Assembly: GCF_964048965.1 (NCBI RefSeq) | Contig: NZ_OZ040189.1 | Coordinates: 186,001 to 250,000, forward strand | Length of the DNA: 64,000 nucleotides | Source of the DNA: Tenacibaculum sp. 190130A14a | Lineage (GTDB): Bacteria; Bacteroidota; Bacteroidia; Flavobacteriales; Flavobacteriaceae | Reading direction: 5' to 3' | Shown here: one piece after another, positions 42,433-52,213 of the stretch | Layout of the letters: each line of letters begins with the position of its first letter | Numbering within the stretch: the first letter of the stretch is position 1 | The notes under the pieces: model-generated | What the model was told of the DNA's origin: nothing | Databases searched by the model: none | What the model saw: the letters and a program-made list of their open reading frames with translations, nothing else | Made by a program: the position numbers and the translations under genes

Positions 42433-43707
42433 ATGTTACAGGTTCAGTTTATTAGAGAAAACAAACAAACTGTTTTAGAAGGATTGGCAAAAAGAAATTT
42501 TGCGAATGCAGAAGCAATAATTGAAGAAGTATTAACTGCTGATGAAGCTCGTAGAGCTACACAAGTTTCATTAGATAATGTTTTAGCTGAATCTAATAAA
42601 ATATCCAAGGAAATAGGTGGGCTTTTTAAATCTGGAGAAGTACAAAAAGCTAACTTACTAAAAGAAAAAACGGGTCAATTAAAAGAGCAATCTAAAGAAT
42701 TATCAGAGAAGTTAAACGAAGCAGCAAATACTTTACAAGGGTTGTTGTATCAAATCCCAAACATTCCACATGCTTCAGTTGTTGCTGGTAAAAATGAGGA
42801 AGATAATGAAGAAATTTTTAAGGAAGGAATTGTTCCAGAATTAGGAGAAGAAGCATTGCCTCACTGGGAATTGGCGAAGAAGTATGATATTATTGATTTC
42901 GAATTAGGAGCGAAAGTAAGTGGAGCAGGTTTTCCTATTTTCAAAGGAAAAGGAGCTCGTTTACAGCGTGCATTAATTAGTTATTTCTTAGATAAAAATA
43001 CTGCTGCAGGATATACAGAAGTGCAAGTTCCGCATTTAATTAATGAAGCTTCGGGTTATGGTACTGGACAATTACCAGATAAAGAAGGTCAAATGTATCA
43101 TGTAACAGGAGATGATTTGTATTTGATTCCTACTTCAGAAGTTCCTATTACGAATATGCACAGAGGTGATTTATTGCAAGAAAGTGATTTGCCAAAAGCG
43201 TATACGGGGTATACACCATGTTTTAGAAGAGAGGCAGGAAGTTATGGAGCACATGTAAGAGGTTTGAATCGTTTACACCAATTTGATAAGGTAGAACTTG
43301 TTCGTGTGGAGCATCCAGATAATTCATACAATGCTTTAAATGATATAGTAGAGCATATCAAAGGGATTTTACGTGATTTAAAATTACCGTATCGTATTTT
43401 ACGTTTGTGTGGAGGTGACACTGGATTTACAGCTGCACTGACATTTGATTTTGAAGTGTATTCTACAGCACAAAATCGTTGGTTAGAAATTAGTTCAGCA
43501 TCAAATGTAGAATCTTTTCAAGCAAATAGATTAAAGCTACGTTTTAAAAATAAAGAAGGAAAGAGTCAATTAGCACATACATTAAATGCAAGTTCTTTGG
43601 CTTTACCAAGAGTATTGGCTGGAATTCTAGAAAACTATCAAACTCCTGAAGGAATTAAAATACCAGAAGTATTGGTTCCATATTGTGGTTTCGATATCAT
43701 TGACTAA
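42433..43707 (+). CDS. serS: Serine--tRNA ligase
   Basis: The 424-residue class II synthetase has an N-terminal coiled-coil arm (about residues 25-105) that grips the long variable arm of tRNA-Ser, then motif 2 PCFRREAGSYGAHVRGLNRLHQFDKVE and motif 3 HTLNASSLALPRVLAGILENYQ. The TTG at 42409 overlaps the promoter box, and the ATG at 42433 follows a TTAAAAAG leader. It ends before a strong terminator. Confidence 0.96.
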   Translation: MLQVQFIRENKQTVLEGLAKRNFANAEAIIEEVLTADEARRATQVSLDNVLAESNKISKEIGGLFKSGEVQKANLLKEKTGQLKEQSKELSEKLNEAANTLQGLLYQIPNIPHASVVAGKNEEDNEEIFKEGIVPELGEEALPHWELAKKYDIIDFELGAKVSGAGFPIFKGKGARLQRALISYFLDKNTAAGYTEVQVPHLINEASGYGTGQLPDKEGQMYHVTGDDLYLIPTSEVPITNMHRGDLLQESDLPKAYTGYTPCFRREAGSYGAHVRGLNRLHQFDKVELVRVEHPDNSYNALNDIVEHIKGILRDLKLPYRILRLCGGDTGFTAALTFDFEVYSTAQNRWLEISSASNVESFQANRLKLRFKNKEGKSQLAHTLNASSLALPRVLAGILENYQTPEGIKIPEVLVPYCGFDIID

Positions 43708-43733
43708 AAAGTCTTTATCAAAATATATTATAT

Positions 43734-43773
43734 GAAAAACCCAAGGCTGCAATACGCAATCCTTGGGATTTTT
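43734..43773 (+). terminator. Terminator after serS
   Basis: AAAACCCAAGG pairs with CCTTGGGATTTT around CTGCAATACGCAAT, followed by CTTTTATT. Confidence 0.8.
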
Positions 43774-43807
43774 CTTTTATTCCCCTAAAAATAAATATAT
43801 ATAATCA

Positions 43808-43951
43808 TTAATTGGCAACTACCGCTACCATTAATTTTTTGTACTTGTTCATTTCTAACAACGCTTCAAAATATTTAGATATTTGACCATTCTTCATAAA
43901 CTCATTAGCATTGTTTCTTGCTGTTTCGTATTGTTTAGTTAAGTTTTTCAT
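43808..43951 (-). CDS. Small 47-residue helical protein, conserved-looking
   Basis: The minus strand encodes MKNLTKQYETARNNANEFMK... to ...MNKYKKLMVAVVAN, 47 residues, charged and predicted helical, with no signal or membrane segment. A purine/AACAGGAACT leader precedes the ATG. The sequence has clear amphipathic regularity, and I believe that close relatives occur next to serS or in similar places in other Flavobacteriia, though this is from memory. It explains most of the 434-base gap between serS and the TPR gene. Function unknown. Confidence 0.65.
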   Translation of the reverse strand: MKNLTKQYETARNNANEFMKNGQISKYFEALLEMNKYKKLMVAVVAN

Positions 43952-44141
43952 AGTTCCTGTTGTTTAGTTATGTTATTAATAAGACAAAGTTCATGCCAAA
44001 ATGTTACAAACATGAAATAAAAACCAGTGGTTTTAATAAACTATTAACAATTAAATAGTTAATTCCCCTACTTTTTTAAAATGAATTGTAAAAAATCATA
44101 GAACCTCAAAAAACTAAGTTTTGATTTCATAAATTTGTTAT

Positions 44142-45914
44142 ATGAAGAAGACCTTTCTGTTTATATTTTTGATAATGAGTTCGCTAGTATGGGCGCAACA
44201 AAATGATTTTATTATAGCTGAAAATTATTTTAGAAATAATGAATATCATAAAGCATTATCCATATATGAATCGTTGTATGAGAAAAGCCCTTTCAACACA
44301 ACTTATTTGAGAAGATTAATTACCTGTTATCAAGAAACAGAACAATATAACGTTGCAGAAAACTTACTTTCAAGAAAGTTAAAAGAACAACCGAGATTAT
44401 CTTTTTTACATGTGATTCTTGGAAATACTTACGAGAGACAACAAAAGAAAGAAGCTGCAGAAGATAGCTATAAGAAGGCATTAGAATCACTCAATAAAAA
44501 ATCAGGATATGGAACTATTGTAGCTAGCTTGTTTAGAAATTATACAAAATTAGACTATGCAATAGAAGCTTACGAAAAAATTATGGCAAACAACCCAAAT
44601 TCGAATTATGGGTTTCAACTAGCACAAATTTATGGTGAAAAAGGAGATTTTGAGAGAATGTTTGAGTCTTATGTAAATTTAGTAGACAAGAACAAGAACT
44701 ACCTAAATAATGTAAAAAGATATACTTCAAGATATATCAATGATGATGCTGAAAATGAAAATAACATTTTGTTTAAAAGAGCTTTGCTAAGGAAGTCTAT
44801 TAGCAATCCAAAAGATATTTGGAATGATTTATTGGCTTGGTTATTTATACGTCAGAAAGAATATAGTAAAGCATTGATACAGAAGAAAGCGTTATTAGCT
44901 CGAGATCCTGATAAATTAGCAGCAATTAATGATTTAGGTAAAATTGCACTTGATAATAAAGATTACGAAACTGCTAAAGAGTGTTTTGATTTGGTAATTG
45001 AAAAAACAAATTACCCAACAGATAAATTCATTGCAATAAATAATAACTTAAGAATAGCTGTTGAAACGAAGCAACCTAATGTTGACGAGCAGTTTCAGAT
45101 GATTTTTAAAGAATACGGGATTAATCGTAATACGTTTAGAACCCAAATTGCATATGCAGATTATTTGACCTTTGAAAAGGGAAGCCCTGAAAAAGCCATA
45201 GAAGTATTAGAGGGAGCAAAGAAACATGCTAACTCAAAATTTTCAAAAGCTACATTAAAACTTAAACTAGGTGATGTTTTAGTGTTTACAGAAAAATTTA
45301 ATAAGGCTCTTATCTATTACTCACAGATACAAACACAGTTTAAAAATCATTTTTTAGCTCAGCAAGCACGTTTTAAAGTAGCACAGGCGTCTTACTTTAA
45401 AAATGATTTTAAATGGGCAAAAGCACAATTAAAAGTATTAAAAGGATCTGCTAGTCAATTAATAGCAAATGATGCAGCTGCTTTGTTTTTGATAATTTCA
45501 GATAATGAACCAAAAGACAGTGTCTCTTCAGGGTTAAAGGAATATGCAAAAGCAAGTTTATTGGCATACCAAAGTAAAAATGAGGAAGCGGTTGCATTAC
45601 TAAAAGAGGTCATTACTAACTTTAAAGGACAACCGATAGAAGACGAAGCCTTATTTAAACAGGCAAAAATATATATTGAACTAAAAAGATATGACGAGGC
45701 TATTTTAAATTATGCGAAGATTTTAGAAATGGATGCTGAAGGTATTTTAGTAGATGATGTGTACTATCATTTGGCTAAATTATATCACAATGAATTAAAT
45801 GATATAGAAAAGGCAAAAGAATACTATCAAAAGATTATTTTTGACCACCCCAATAGTATCTATTTAGTAGACGCTAGAAAGAAATTTAGAAAGTTAAGAG
45901 GAGACAATATTTAA
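44142..45914 (+). CDS. Secreted TPR-repeat protein (590 aa)
   Basis: A signal peptide (residues 1-18, ending VWAQ) is followed by tetratricopeptide repeats over most of the length, visible as A-x-x-x-Y-x-x-A-L-x-x-x-P patterns at about residues 25-60, 75-110, 265-300 and 475-585. Such proteins act as scaffolds in the periplasm or at the outer membrane. It starts a run of closely spaced genes (DUF4286, a small membrane protein, rsmA, mgtE) that is likely one operon. Confidence 0.85.
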   Translation: MKKTFLFIFLIMSSLVWAQQNDFIIAENYFRNNEYHKALSIYESLYEKSPFNTTYLRRLITCYQETEQYNVAENLLSRKLKEQPRLSFLHVILGNTYERQQKKEAAEDSYKKALESLNKKSGYGTIVASLFRNYTKLDYAIEAYEKIMANNPNSNYGFQLAQIYGEKGDFERMFESYVNLVDKNKNYLNNVKRYTSRYINDDAENENNILFKRALLRKSISNPKDIWNDLLAWLFIRQKEYSKALIQKKALLARDPDKLAAINDLGKIALDNKDYETAKECFDLVIEKTNYPTDKFIAINNNLRIAVETKQPNVDEQFQMIFKEYGINRNTFRTQIAYADYLTFEKGSPEKAIEVLEGAKKHANSKFSKATLKLKLGDVLVFTEKFNKALIYYSQIQTQFKNHFLAQQARFKVAQASYFKNDFKWAKAQLKVLKGSASQLIANDAAALFLIISDNEPKDSVSSGLKEYAKASLLAYQSKNEEAVALLKEVITNFKGQPIEDEALFKQAKIYIELKRYDEAILNYAKILEMDAEGILVDDVYYHLAKLYHNELNDIEKAKEYYQKIIFDHPNSIYLVDARKKFRKLRGDNI

Positions 45915-45934
45915 AATATTAAAAGGAATTAATA

Positions 45935-46264
45935 ATGTATATATATAACGTAACAGTCAATGTAGACGAAAGTATTCATGCTGAATGGTTAGTGTGGATA
46001 GAAAAACATATTCCAGAAGTGTTAGCAACAGGTAGATTTGTTAGTGCTAAAATGACGCAGGTTTTGGTTGAAGAAGAAATGGGGGGAATAACCTACTCAA
46101 TACAATATACAGCAAAATCTAGAGAAGATTTAGATGCTTATTATAAGCACGATGCAGATAGATTAAGAAGTGATGGTTTAACTCGTTTTGAAGGGAAATC
46201 GTTAGCCTTCCGCACTGAGTTAAAAGTGATCAATGAATTTTATCCTGTTGTGAGTAGTAACTAG
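45935..46264 (+). CDS. DUF4286 family protein (109 aa)
   Basis: The start MYIYNVTVNVDESIHAEWL and the mid-part YSIQYTAKSREDLDAYY mark the DUF4286 family, a small ferredoxin-like alpha/beta protein widespread in Bacteroidetes next to rsmA. Function unknown. Spacing is 20 bases to the TPR gene and 5 to the next. Confidence 0.88.
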   Translation: MYIYNVTVNVDESIHAEWLVWIEKHIPEVLATGRFVSAKMTQVLVEEEMGGITYSIQYTAKSREDLDAYYKHDADRLRSDGLTRFEGKSLAFRTELKVINEFYPVVSSN

Positions 46265-46269
46265 ATAAA

Positions 46270-46467
46270 ATGAATCAAGTTGTTTATAGAAATAGAAAGA
46301 AAATTTTAATTGTAAGTGTTTTTCTATTAATCATAGGATTTGTAATGACTTACTTGAAATATGGTATTGAACCGTGGGAAACAATTGGAGGATTTTTATG
46401 TGGAATAGGAATTTCTTTTGGAATTATATCTTTAAGTTCAAAAAAAATAGAATCTAATAGATTGTAA
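46270..46467 (+). CDS. Small membrane protein (65 aa)
   Basis: Two hydrophobic helices (ILIVSVFLLIIGFVMTYL and TIGGFLCGIGISFGIISL) and basic ends suggest a hairpin in the inner membrane. It sits between the DUF4286 gene and rsmA with gaps of 5 and 3 bases, which supports that it is translated. No family recognised. Confidence 0.65.
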   Translation: MNQVVYRNRKKILIVSVFLLIIGFVMTYLKYGIEPWETIGGFLCGIGISFGIISLSSKKIESNRL

Positions 46468-46470
46468 TTA

Positions 46471-47283
46471 ATGACTGTAAGAGCAAAGAAACATTTAGGA
46501 CAACATTTTTTAAAAGATGAGAATATAGCGAAAAAGATTGCAGATTCTTTAACAGAAAATGGGTATGATAATGTATTAGAAATAGGTCCGGGAATGGGAG
46601 TACTAACAAAATATTTATTAGAAAAATCACCAAAGGTTACCGTAATGGAACTTGATTCTGAATCTGTAGAGTACTTGCAAGAAACTTTTCCTGTGGAGCA
46701 TATTAAATTAGATACTTCTAAAGATAAATTCAATATTCTAGAAGGGGATTTTTTAAAACAAGATTTATCAGCTATTTTTAAAGGAGAACAAGTTGCTATT
46801 ATTGGTAACTTCCCATATAACATTTCTTCTCAAATTGTTTTTAAAGCTATAGAGAACCGAGATATAGTTCCTGAATTTTCTGGAATGTTTCAAAAAGAAG
46901 TAGCACAAAGAGTTGCTGAGAAGGAGGGAAGTAAAACGTATGGGATCTTGTCGGTTTTAACCCAAGCATTTTATGATGCGGAATATTTATTTACCGTACC
47001 GCCAACGGTTTTTAACCCACCTCCAAAAGTAGACTCTGGAGTTATAAGACTTATAAGAAAAGAAAATTATACACTTCCAGTTGATGAGAAACTGTTTTTT
47101 AGAGTAGTAAAAACAGCATTCAATCAACGAAGAAAAATGTTACGAAGTAGTTTAAAATCCTTTAAACTTTCGGATAGCTTGAAAGAAGACCCTATATTTG
47201 CGATGCGTCCCGAGCAATTGTCGGTTGAACGTTTTATTGAATTGACATCAAAAATCGCAAACGATGGCATTAGAAATCACTAA
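46471..47283 (+). CDS. rsmA: 16S rRNA (adenine(1518)/(1519)-N6) dimethyltransferase
   Basis: The 270-residue product has [18 protein letters not shown] at the start, SAM motif [17 protein letters not shown], acidic VMELD and the catalytic [14 protein letters not shown], followed by the C-terminal helical domain ([27 protein letters not shown]). It dimethylates two adenines near the 3' end of 16S rRNA late in 30S assembly. Its end overlaps mgtE by 20 bases. Confidence 0.96.
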   Translation: MTVRAKKHLGQHFLKDENIAKKIADSLTENGYDNVLEIGPGMGVLTKYLLEKSPKVTVMELDSESVEYLQETFPVEHIKLDTSKDKFNILEGDFLKQDLSAIFKGEQVAIIGNFPYNISSQIVFKAIENRDIVPEFSGMFQKEVAQRVAEKEGSKTYGILSVLTQAFYDAEYLFTVPPTVFNPPPKVDSGVIRLIRKENYTLPVDEKLFFRVVKTAFNQRRKMLRSSLKSFKLSDSLKEDPIFAMRPEQLSVERFIELTSKIANDGIRNH

Positions 47284-48613
47284 AGAACTTTTAGATAACG
47301 TACGAGCACTTATTCAAGATAAGAAAGACACTGCGCTTTCTGATTTTTTTGCAGATGTACACCATGCTGATATTGCAGAAGTATTGGACGAATTGTCGTT
47401 TGATGATGCAGTATATATTATTCGTTTGTTAGATTCTGAAACTACTTCAGAGGTGCTAATGGATGTTGATGAAGATGTACGAGAAAAAATTCTTTCGCAG
47501 CTTACAGATAAAGAAATTGCAGAAGAAATTGAAGAGCTTGACACCGATGATGCAGCAGATGTAATTGCTGAGCTTCCTGAAGATCGTAAGCAGGAAGTAA
47601 TGCAACAGATAGAAGACAAAGAGCACGCTAAAGAAATTGTAGAGCTTTTACGTTATGATGAAAACTCGGCTGGTGGTTTGATGGCTAAGGAGATGGTGAA
47701 AGTGAATGAAAACTGGAACGTCTTAACTTGTGTAAAAGAAATGCGTGTTCAAGCGGAAGAAGTTACAAGAGTACATTCTATTTATGTAGTTGATGATGAT
47801 GGAAAGTTAAAAGGAAGGCTTTCTTTAAAAGACTTGTTAATGGCGTCTACTAGATCAAGAATAGCAGATGTTTATATACCAAGAGTAGATTTCGTGAATG
47901 TACACGAATCTGCAGAAGAGGTGGCTAATATAATGCGTAAATATGACCTTGAGGCCATTCCGGTAGTAGATGAATTGGGAGTTTTGGTTGGAAGAATTAC
48001 TATTGATGACATTGTGGATGTCATTAAAGAAGAAGCAGAAAAAGATTATCAATTAGCGGCGGGTATTACGCAAGACGTAGATTCTGAAGATAGTATTTTA
48101 GATTTAACAAAAGCACGATTACCATGGTTGTTCTTAGGTCTTTTAGGAGGAATAGGAGCTTTCTTGATCATGGGTAATTTTGAACATACCTTTAAAGAGA
48201 ATGCTGTTTTATTCTTTTTTACTCCGTTAATTGCCGCTATGGCTGGAAATGTTGGAGTGCAATCATCAGCAATTATTGTGCAAGGTTTAGCAAATGATGA
48301 GGTAAGAGGGAGTATGAAAAACCGTTTGATAAAAGAGATGCTATTAGCATTGTTAAACGGTGTGGTATTAGCAATTTTCTTGTTTCTTTTTGTATTTGTC
48401 TACGAACAAGAAATGATGAAGGCTTTGGCTATTTCTGTATCGTTAGTAGTGGTTATTGTGGTTGCAGGTTTAATAGGAACCTTTATTCCTTTGTTTTTAC
48501 ACAAGAGAGGAATAGATCCAGCTATTGCTACAGGACCATTTATTACTACCAGCAATGATATTTTTGGAATCTTGATTTACTTTTTAATTGCACAGCTTAT
48601 TTTAGGAGTATAA
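47264..48613 (+). CDS. mgtE: Magnesium transporter MgtE
   Basis: The 449-residue product has the helical N-domain (residues 1-130, [20 protein letters not shown] and [19 protein letters not shown]), two CBS domains (about 130-255), a plug helix and five transmembrane helices with [19 protein letters not shown] and [19 protein letters not shown] forming the ion path. It is a magnesium-gated channel in the inner membrane. Translation may be coupled to rsmA by the overlap. Confidence 0.95.
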   Translation: MALEITKELLDNVRALIQDKKDTALSDFFADVHHADIAEVLDELSFDDAVYIIRLLDSETTSEVLMDVDEDVREKILSQLTDKEIAEEIEELDTDDAADVIAELPEDRKQEVMQQIEDKEHAKEIVELLRYDENSAGGLMAKEMVKVNENWNVLTCVKEMRVQAEEVTRVHSIYVVDDDGKLKGRLSLKDLLMASTRSRIADVYIPRVDFVNVHESAEEVANIMRKYDLEAIPVVDELGVLVGRITIDDIVDVIKEEAEKDYQLAAGITQDVDSEDSILDLTKARLPWLFLGLLGGIGAFLIMGNFEHTFKENAVLFFFTPLIAAMAGNVGVQSSAIIVQGLANDEVRGSMKNRLIKEMLLALLNGVVLAIFLFLFVFVYEQEMMKALAISVSLVVVIVVAGLIGTFIPLFLHKRGIDPAIATGPFITTSNDIFGILIYFLIAQLILGV

Positions 48614-48629
48614 CAAGCATAAATTGAAG

Positions 48630-49286
48630 TTATACGTTGTCTATTATCTCTTCTAAAGGAATAAAAGCTTTAAGCATAAGAAAAGCACCAAAAACAATAA
48701 GTAAAACTCCCATAGCTCTTTTAATTCTATAAATAACTAGAGGAGTCATTTTCTTTTTAAGTTGTTTGGCTAATATTATCTTTACTAAATCTGTTGTTAG
48801 ATACCCTATAATTACAGTGACAAAATACCAAAAAATAGAATTTGGGTTCATGTTTAGCGTGGGGCCAACAACAACCATAATACCAAGCCAACCAGCCAAT
48901 ACACCAATATTTATAAAGTTTAAAAAGAAACCATTTATAAAAAGTCTAAAATAATTATTAGCCTTAGGAACTTCTACTTCAGTTTCATCAACTTCTTTTT
49001 TATTATTCTTATCTAAGTAAGTAATAAGACCATAAATTACTAGAATTAGACCCCCAACGAGAAACAAACGAGGGTCATCTTTAATTTTTTCTAGTAAGCT
49101 TCTACTACCATAATATGCGATTAGTATGAAACTAATATCACCAAGAATTACACCTAAATCAAAAGCAATAGCTGCTCGCGCCCCTTTTAAAATACTAGTT
49201 TTAATGAGCATAAAAAAAACAGGACCAATCATAAAGGCCATGAAAACCCCGATTAAAAACGCATCCTTTAGTGTAGTTAGTTCCAT
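48630..49286 (-). CDS. LysE-family transporter (218 aa)
   Basis: Six hydrophobic segments with the N-terminal signature FLIGVFMAFMIGPVFFMLIKTSILKG and the mid-motif FINGFFLNFINIGVLAGW fit LysE/RhtB exporters, which export amino acids or similar solutes at the inner membrane. A charged cytoplasmic loop lies at about residues 90-108. It follows the ferredoxin reductase gene with 17 bases between, so co-transcription is likely. Substrate unknown. Confidence 0.88.
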   Translation of the reverse strand: MELTTLKDAFLIGVFMAFMIGPVFFMLIKTSILKGARAAIAFDLGVILGDISFILIAYYGSRSLLEKIKDDPRLFLVGGLILVIYGLITYLDKNNKKEVDETEVEVPKANNYFRLFINGFFLNFINIGVLAGWLGIMVVVGPTLNMNPNSIFWYFVTVIIGYLTTDLVKIILAKQLKKKMTPLVIYRIKRAMGVLLIVFGAFLMLKAFIPLEEIIDNV

Positions 49287-49303
49287 AGTAATTTTTTTAA
49301 TTT

Positions 49304-50347
49304 TTATACGTCGTCAAAATCAAGTACAACTTTCGCAGTGGTTGGATGCGCCTGGCAGGTTAAAACTAACCCTTCTTCTAATTCGTCATCAGTTAAAATA
49401 GAGTTTTTAGTCATTACCGCTTTTCCTTCAGTTACCTTCGCAATACAGCTACTACAAACACCTCCTTGGCACGAGTATGGAGCGTCTAACTTATTACGTA
49501 AACTAGCTGCTAACAACGTATCTGTTTGTTTCATAGAAAATGTAGTTTCTTCATCATCTAATAAAACAGTGATTTCACTTTCTCCATTTTGTATAGCATC
49601 TGTATTTTCTTCAGAGGTAGAGGCTGTAAATAGTTCAAAATGAATATGCTCTTTGTTAAAACCGTTCTCTTGTAAGGTTTCAGAAACCACATTGATCATT
49701 TCCTCTGGCCCACATAAAAAAGCAGCATCAAAAGAAATATTTTTATAAATATTCTTTACAAAATAATTGGTATGCGATTTATCGATTCTACCTAACAAAG
49801 TATCTTCATTACGTTCTCTACTAAATACATAGTGTAGTTTTAAACGATCAGTATATGTCGTTTGTAAAGTATTTAACTCATTGTAAAAAATAGTGTCTTC
49901 AGTAGACTTGTTACCATAAATCAATGTAAAAGTAGATGAAGAATTTTCTAACACTGCTTTTACCATAGAAATTACAGGAGTAATTCCACTACCAGCGGCA
50001 AACCCAAGATAATTTTTATCGTTTTGTGCTTCTAAAGTAAATTTACCTTCAGGAGCCGATACTTCTAATTCATCTCCTTGTTTCAATTGAGAAGTAGCGA
50101 ATACAGAAAATTTACCATTTTCAACCGCTTTTACTGCTACTTTCAGCTCATTACTGTTTGGAGAAGCGCATATAGAATACGCTCTACGAACTTCTTCATT
50201 ATTAATAATTGCTTTTACAGTAACATATTGCCCTGAAATAAATTGAAATGTATCTTTTAAATCAGAAGGAATATTAAAAAGTATAGAAACGGCGTCTTTT
50301 GTTTCTTTAATTATTTGTTGTATAGATAGTTTATAAAAAGTACTCAT
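49304..50347 (-). CDS. Ferredoxin--NADP-type reductase with C-terminal 2Fe-2S domain (347 aa)
   Basis: From the N-terminus: FAD-binding barrel (FISGQYVTVKAIIN, RRAYSICASPNS), NAD(P)-binding domain (GFAAGSGITPVISM, FLCGPEEMI), then a plant-type ferredoxin domain with PYSCQGGVCSSCIAKV and LTCQA, giving the four cluster Cys. This is the PaaE/Hmp-reductase layout. It passes electrons from NADPH to an unknown oxygenase or other partner. The frame is open to 50392, but the ATG at 50347 gives the usual start STFYKLSI. Confidence 0.9.
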   Translation of the reverse strand: MSTFYKLSIQQIIKETKDAVSILFNIPSDLKDTFQFISGQYVTVKAIINNEEVRRAYSICASPNSNELKVAVKAVENGKFSVFATSQLKQGDELEVSAPEGKFTLEAQNDKNYLGFAAGSGITPVISMVKAVLENSSSTFTLIYGNKSTEDTIFYNELNTLQTTYTDRLKLHYVFSRERNEDTLLGRIDKSHTNYFVKNIYKNISFDAAFLCGPEEMINVVSETLQENGFNKEHIHFELFTASTSEENTDAIQNGESEITVLLDDEETTFSMKQTDTLLAASLRNKLDAPYSCQGGVCSSCIAKVTEGKAVMTKNSILTDDELEEGLVLTCQAHPTTAKVVLDFDDV

Positions 50348-50413
50348 GTAGTCAGTTTTGTTGGGCAAAAATAACAAACTCCTTACGAACAAAAGTTAGA
50401 GTTCTTATAAAAT

Positions 50414-50478
50414 TATACCTAAGATTTTTATGTATAAGAAAATTATGTATATTTGTATACCTAAGTTTTTTGGGTATA
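50414..50478 (+). promoter_or_regulatory. Promoter and putative PadR operators
   Basis: A TATATTTG box lies at 50448-50455. Directly after it TATACC (50456-50461) and GGTATA (50473-50478) form an inverted repeat, and a further TATACCTAAG half lies at 50414-50423. The repeat covers the transcription start of padR, as expected for autorepression. Confidence 0.65.
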
Positions 50479-50490
50479 ATACTAAAGTTT

Positions 50491-50829
50491 ATGGGAAATC
50501 AAAAATTGTATAAAGGATCATTACAAACTATTATTTTGAAATTATTGGCTCAAAATGATAAAATGTATGGTTATGAAATTACACAAAAAGTAAAGGAATT
50601 GACAAAGGGAGAATTGCAAATTACAGAAGGTGCTTTATATCCAGCATTACATAAACTAGAAGCAGAAGGTTTATTAGATGTTGAGGTGACCAAAGTAGGA
50701 AACCGATTACGTAAGTACTATAAACTTACAGAACAAGGGACTACAGAAACAGCAAATAAGTTGGCAGAAATGCAAGAATTTTTAAAAACAATGCAACAAT
50801 TAGTGAATCCGCAATTGGGATTAGAATAA
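50491..50829 (+). CDS. PadR-family transcriptional repressor (112 aa)
   Basis: The winged-helix core (LQTIILKLLAQNDKMYGYEITQKV, then ELQITEGALYPALHKLEAEGLL and GNRLRKYYKLTEQG) is that of small PadR regulators, followed by a C-terminal dimerisation helix. The ATG at 50491 is preferred to the upstream in-frame codon inside the operator. The next two genes encode membrane proteins with related N-termini, starting 11 and 6 bases after the previous gene. Confidence 0.92.
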   Translation: MGNQKLYKGSLQTIILKLLAQNDKMYGYEITQKVKELTKGELQITEGALYPALHKLEAEGLLDVEVTKVGNRLRKYYKLTEQGTTETANKLAEMQEFLKTMQQLVNPQLGLE

Positions 50830-50840
50830 TTTGATTAGCT

Positions 50841-51506
50841 ATGGAATTAACTAAGGAACAAATAAAAAGAATTGATGCTTTTTTGGAAGGAATTGGAGTA
50901 GAGTATATAGATATTCGACTGGAAATGGTAGATCATATTGCTAGTGAAATAGAAGAAAAAGTAGATGATGTAGATGCTTTTTTTGATAATCAAAGGTTTC
51001 AAACTCCTTTTATAAAATATATGTTGAGTCAAAAGTTGAGACTCTTCAAGAATTATAAGAAGCAAGTAAAGAGAAGTTTTTGGTTTAATATTATAAAGAT
51101 AATTATTGATGTTTTTAAAGAAGGAATAGCTCCTTTGAATGCGTTGTTTATTTCTTTATTTATGGTAATGATATTTTTTGTTGGAAAATTGAACTTAGCG
51201 TTTGTTACCAATGCTGCTTTTGTGGCTTTTTTTGTAAGCTATTGTTATATGACATTTCTGTTTCACAAGCTTAGAAAGAAGTTTGGAAATATCAGGCTAC
51301 TTCAAGCTTATGCAGTGATTTTAACTTGTACCTATTTGATCTCATTATATATACCAACGTTAATATTTCCTTTTTTTGATGGGCAAGATTATACCATTTT
51401 TAACTTATACAAATTAGCAGCAATGTTAAGTGTTAACTTTTTAGTTTATAAGAGTTATATGAGCAGAAAAAATACAATTGAAACCTATTGTAGAACTTTT
51501 ATTTAA
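50841..51506 (+). CDS. Membrane protein with HAAS-like N-terminal domain, A (221 aa)
   Basis: Residues 1 to about 65 are a helical cytoplasmic domain (LTKEQIKRIDAFLEG, then DIRLEMVDHIASEIEEKV) that resembles the HAAS-type helical domain seen next to PadR genes in Firmicutes. Four to five transmembrane helices follow (about 80-205). The next gene has the same order of parts with the same MELT...VDH...IE pattern. Inferred role: membrane sensor that works with PadR. Confidence 0.6.
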   Translation: MELTKEQIKRIDAFLEGIGVEYIDIRLEMVDHIASEIEEKVDDVDAFFDNQRFQTPFIKYMLSQKLRLFKNYKKQVKRSFWFNIIKIIIDVFKEGIAPLNALFISLFMVMIFFVGKLNLAFVTNAAFVAFFVSYCYMTFLFHKLRKKFGNIRLLQAYAVILTCTYLISLYIPTLIFPFFDGQDYTIFNLYKLAAMLSVNFLVYKSYMSRKNTIETYCRTFI

Positions 51507-51512
51507 TAGCCT

Positions 51513-52205
51513 ATGGAATTAACAAACAAACATATTGAACAATTATACAAGTTTACACGCCAACATTATGTAGAGCATTATGATGTACAAACTGAGTTGG
51601 TAGATCATTTAGCAAATGATATTGAGCAAATATTAGAAGAAGATACTTTCTTAACATTTGAGCAAGCTAGAGATCGCTCGTTTAAAAAGTTCGGTGTATT
51701 TGGATTTATGGATGTTGTTGAAGAGAAACAAAAACAGATGGGGAAACAATATTTTAAGTTAATCTTGTCTTTTGTAAAAGAATGGTTTCAATTACCTAAG
51801 TTAATCTTAACATTGGGTATTTTTTATATGTTCTTTTTGTTACAAGATTTTTCTTTTTCCTATTACATGTTAACGGTATTGTACTTGGTGGTGTTTGCAG
51901 TTGAAATTGGCATTATGATCAGTAGAAAAAGAAAATATAATAGAAAAGTAAAACGTACTGGAAGACGTTGGATGTTTGAAGACATCATTGTTTCACAAGG
52001 TTATGGAAATATAGCTTTTATGTCATATTATGTATTATACTTTACTTCTCCTGAAAACATGGGGAGCTCAAGTTTAGTTAGTAAAATATTGGTTGCTTTT
52101 GCCATAACACTGGCAATAATTGTTGGCTATATTTCAATGGTTATGATTCCTAGCAAATCAGAAGAACTATTAGCGAAACAATATCCCGAATATATCTTGA
52201 GCTAG
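51513..52205 (+). CDS. Membrane protein with HAAS-like N-terminal domain, B (230 aa)
   Basis: The start LTNKHIEQLYKFTRQ and DVQTELVDHLANDIEQIL align with those of the preceding gene; residues about 45-70 (TFEQARDRSFKKFGVFGFMDVVEE) look like the typical end of such domains. Four transmembrane helices follow. It ends 8 bases from the stop of the converging rsmI. With padR it makes a three-gene operon. Confidence 0.6.
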   Translation: MELTNKHIEQLYKFTRQHYVEHYDVQTELVDHLANDIEQILEEDTFLTFEQARDRSFKKFGVFGFMDVVEEKQKQMGKQYFKLILSFVKEWFQLPKLILTLGIFYMFFLLQDFSFSYYMLTVLYLVVFAVEIGIMISRKRKYNRKVKRTGRRWMFEDIIVSQGYGNIAFMSYYVLYFTSPENMGSSSLVSKILVAFAITLAIIVGYISMVMIPSKSEELLAKQYPEYILS

Positions 52206-52213
52206 GCTATAGC

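Noticed and set aside
43974-44141. Fourth small RNA of the C-rich family (CCCC motif near 44066)
   Set aside because: There is one CCCC only, no TTG-N19-TAnnTTTG before it and no terminator hairpin after it.
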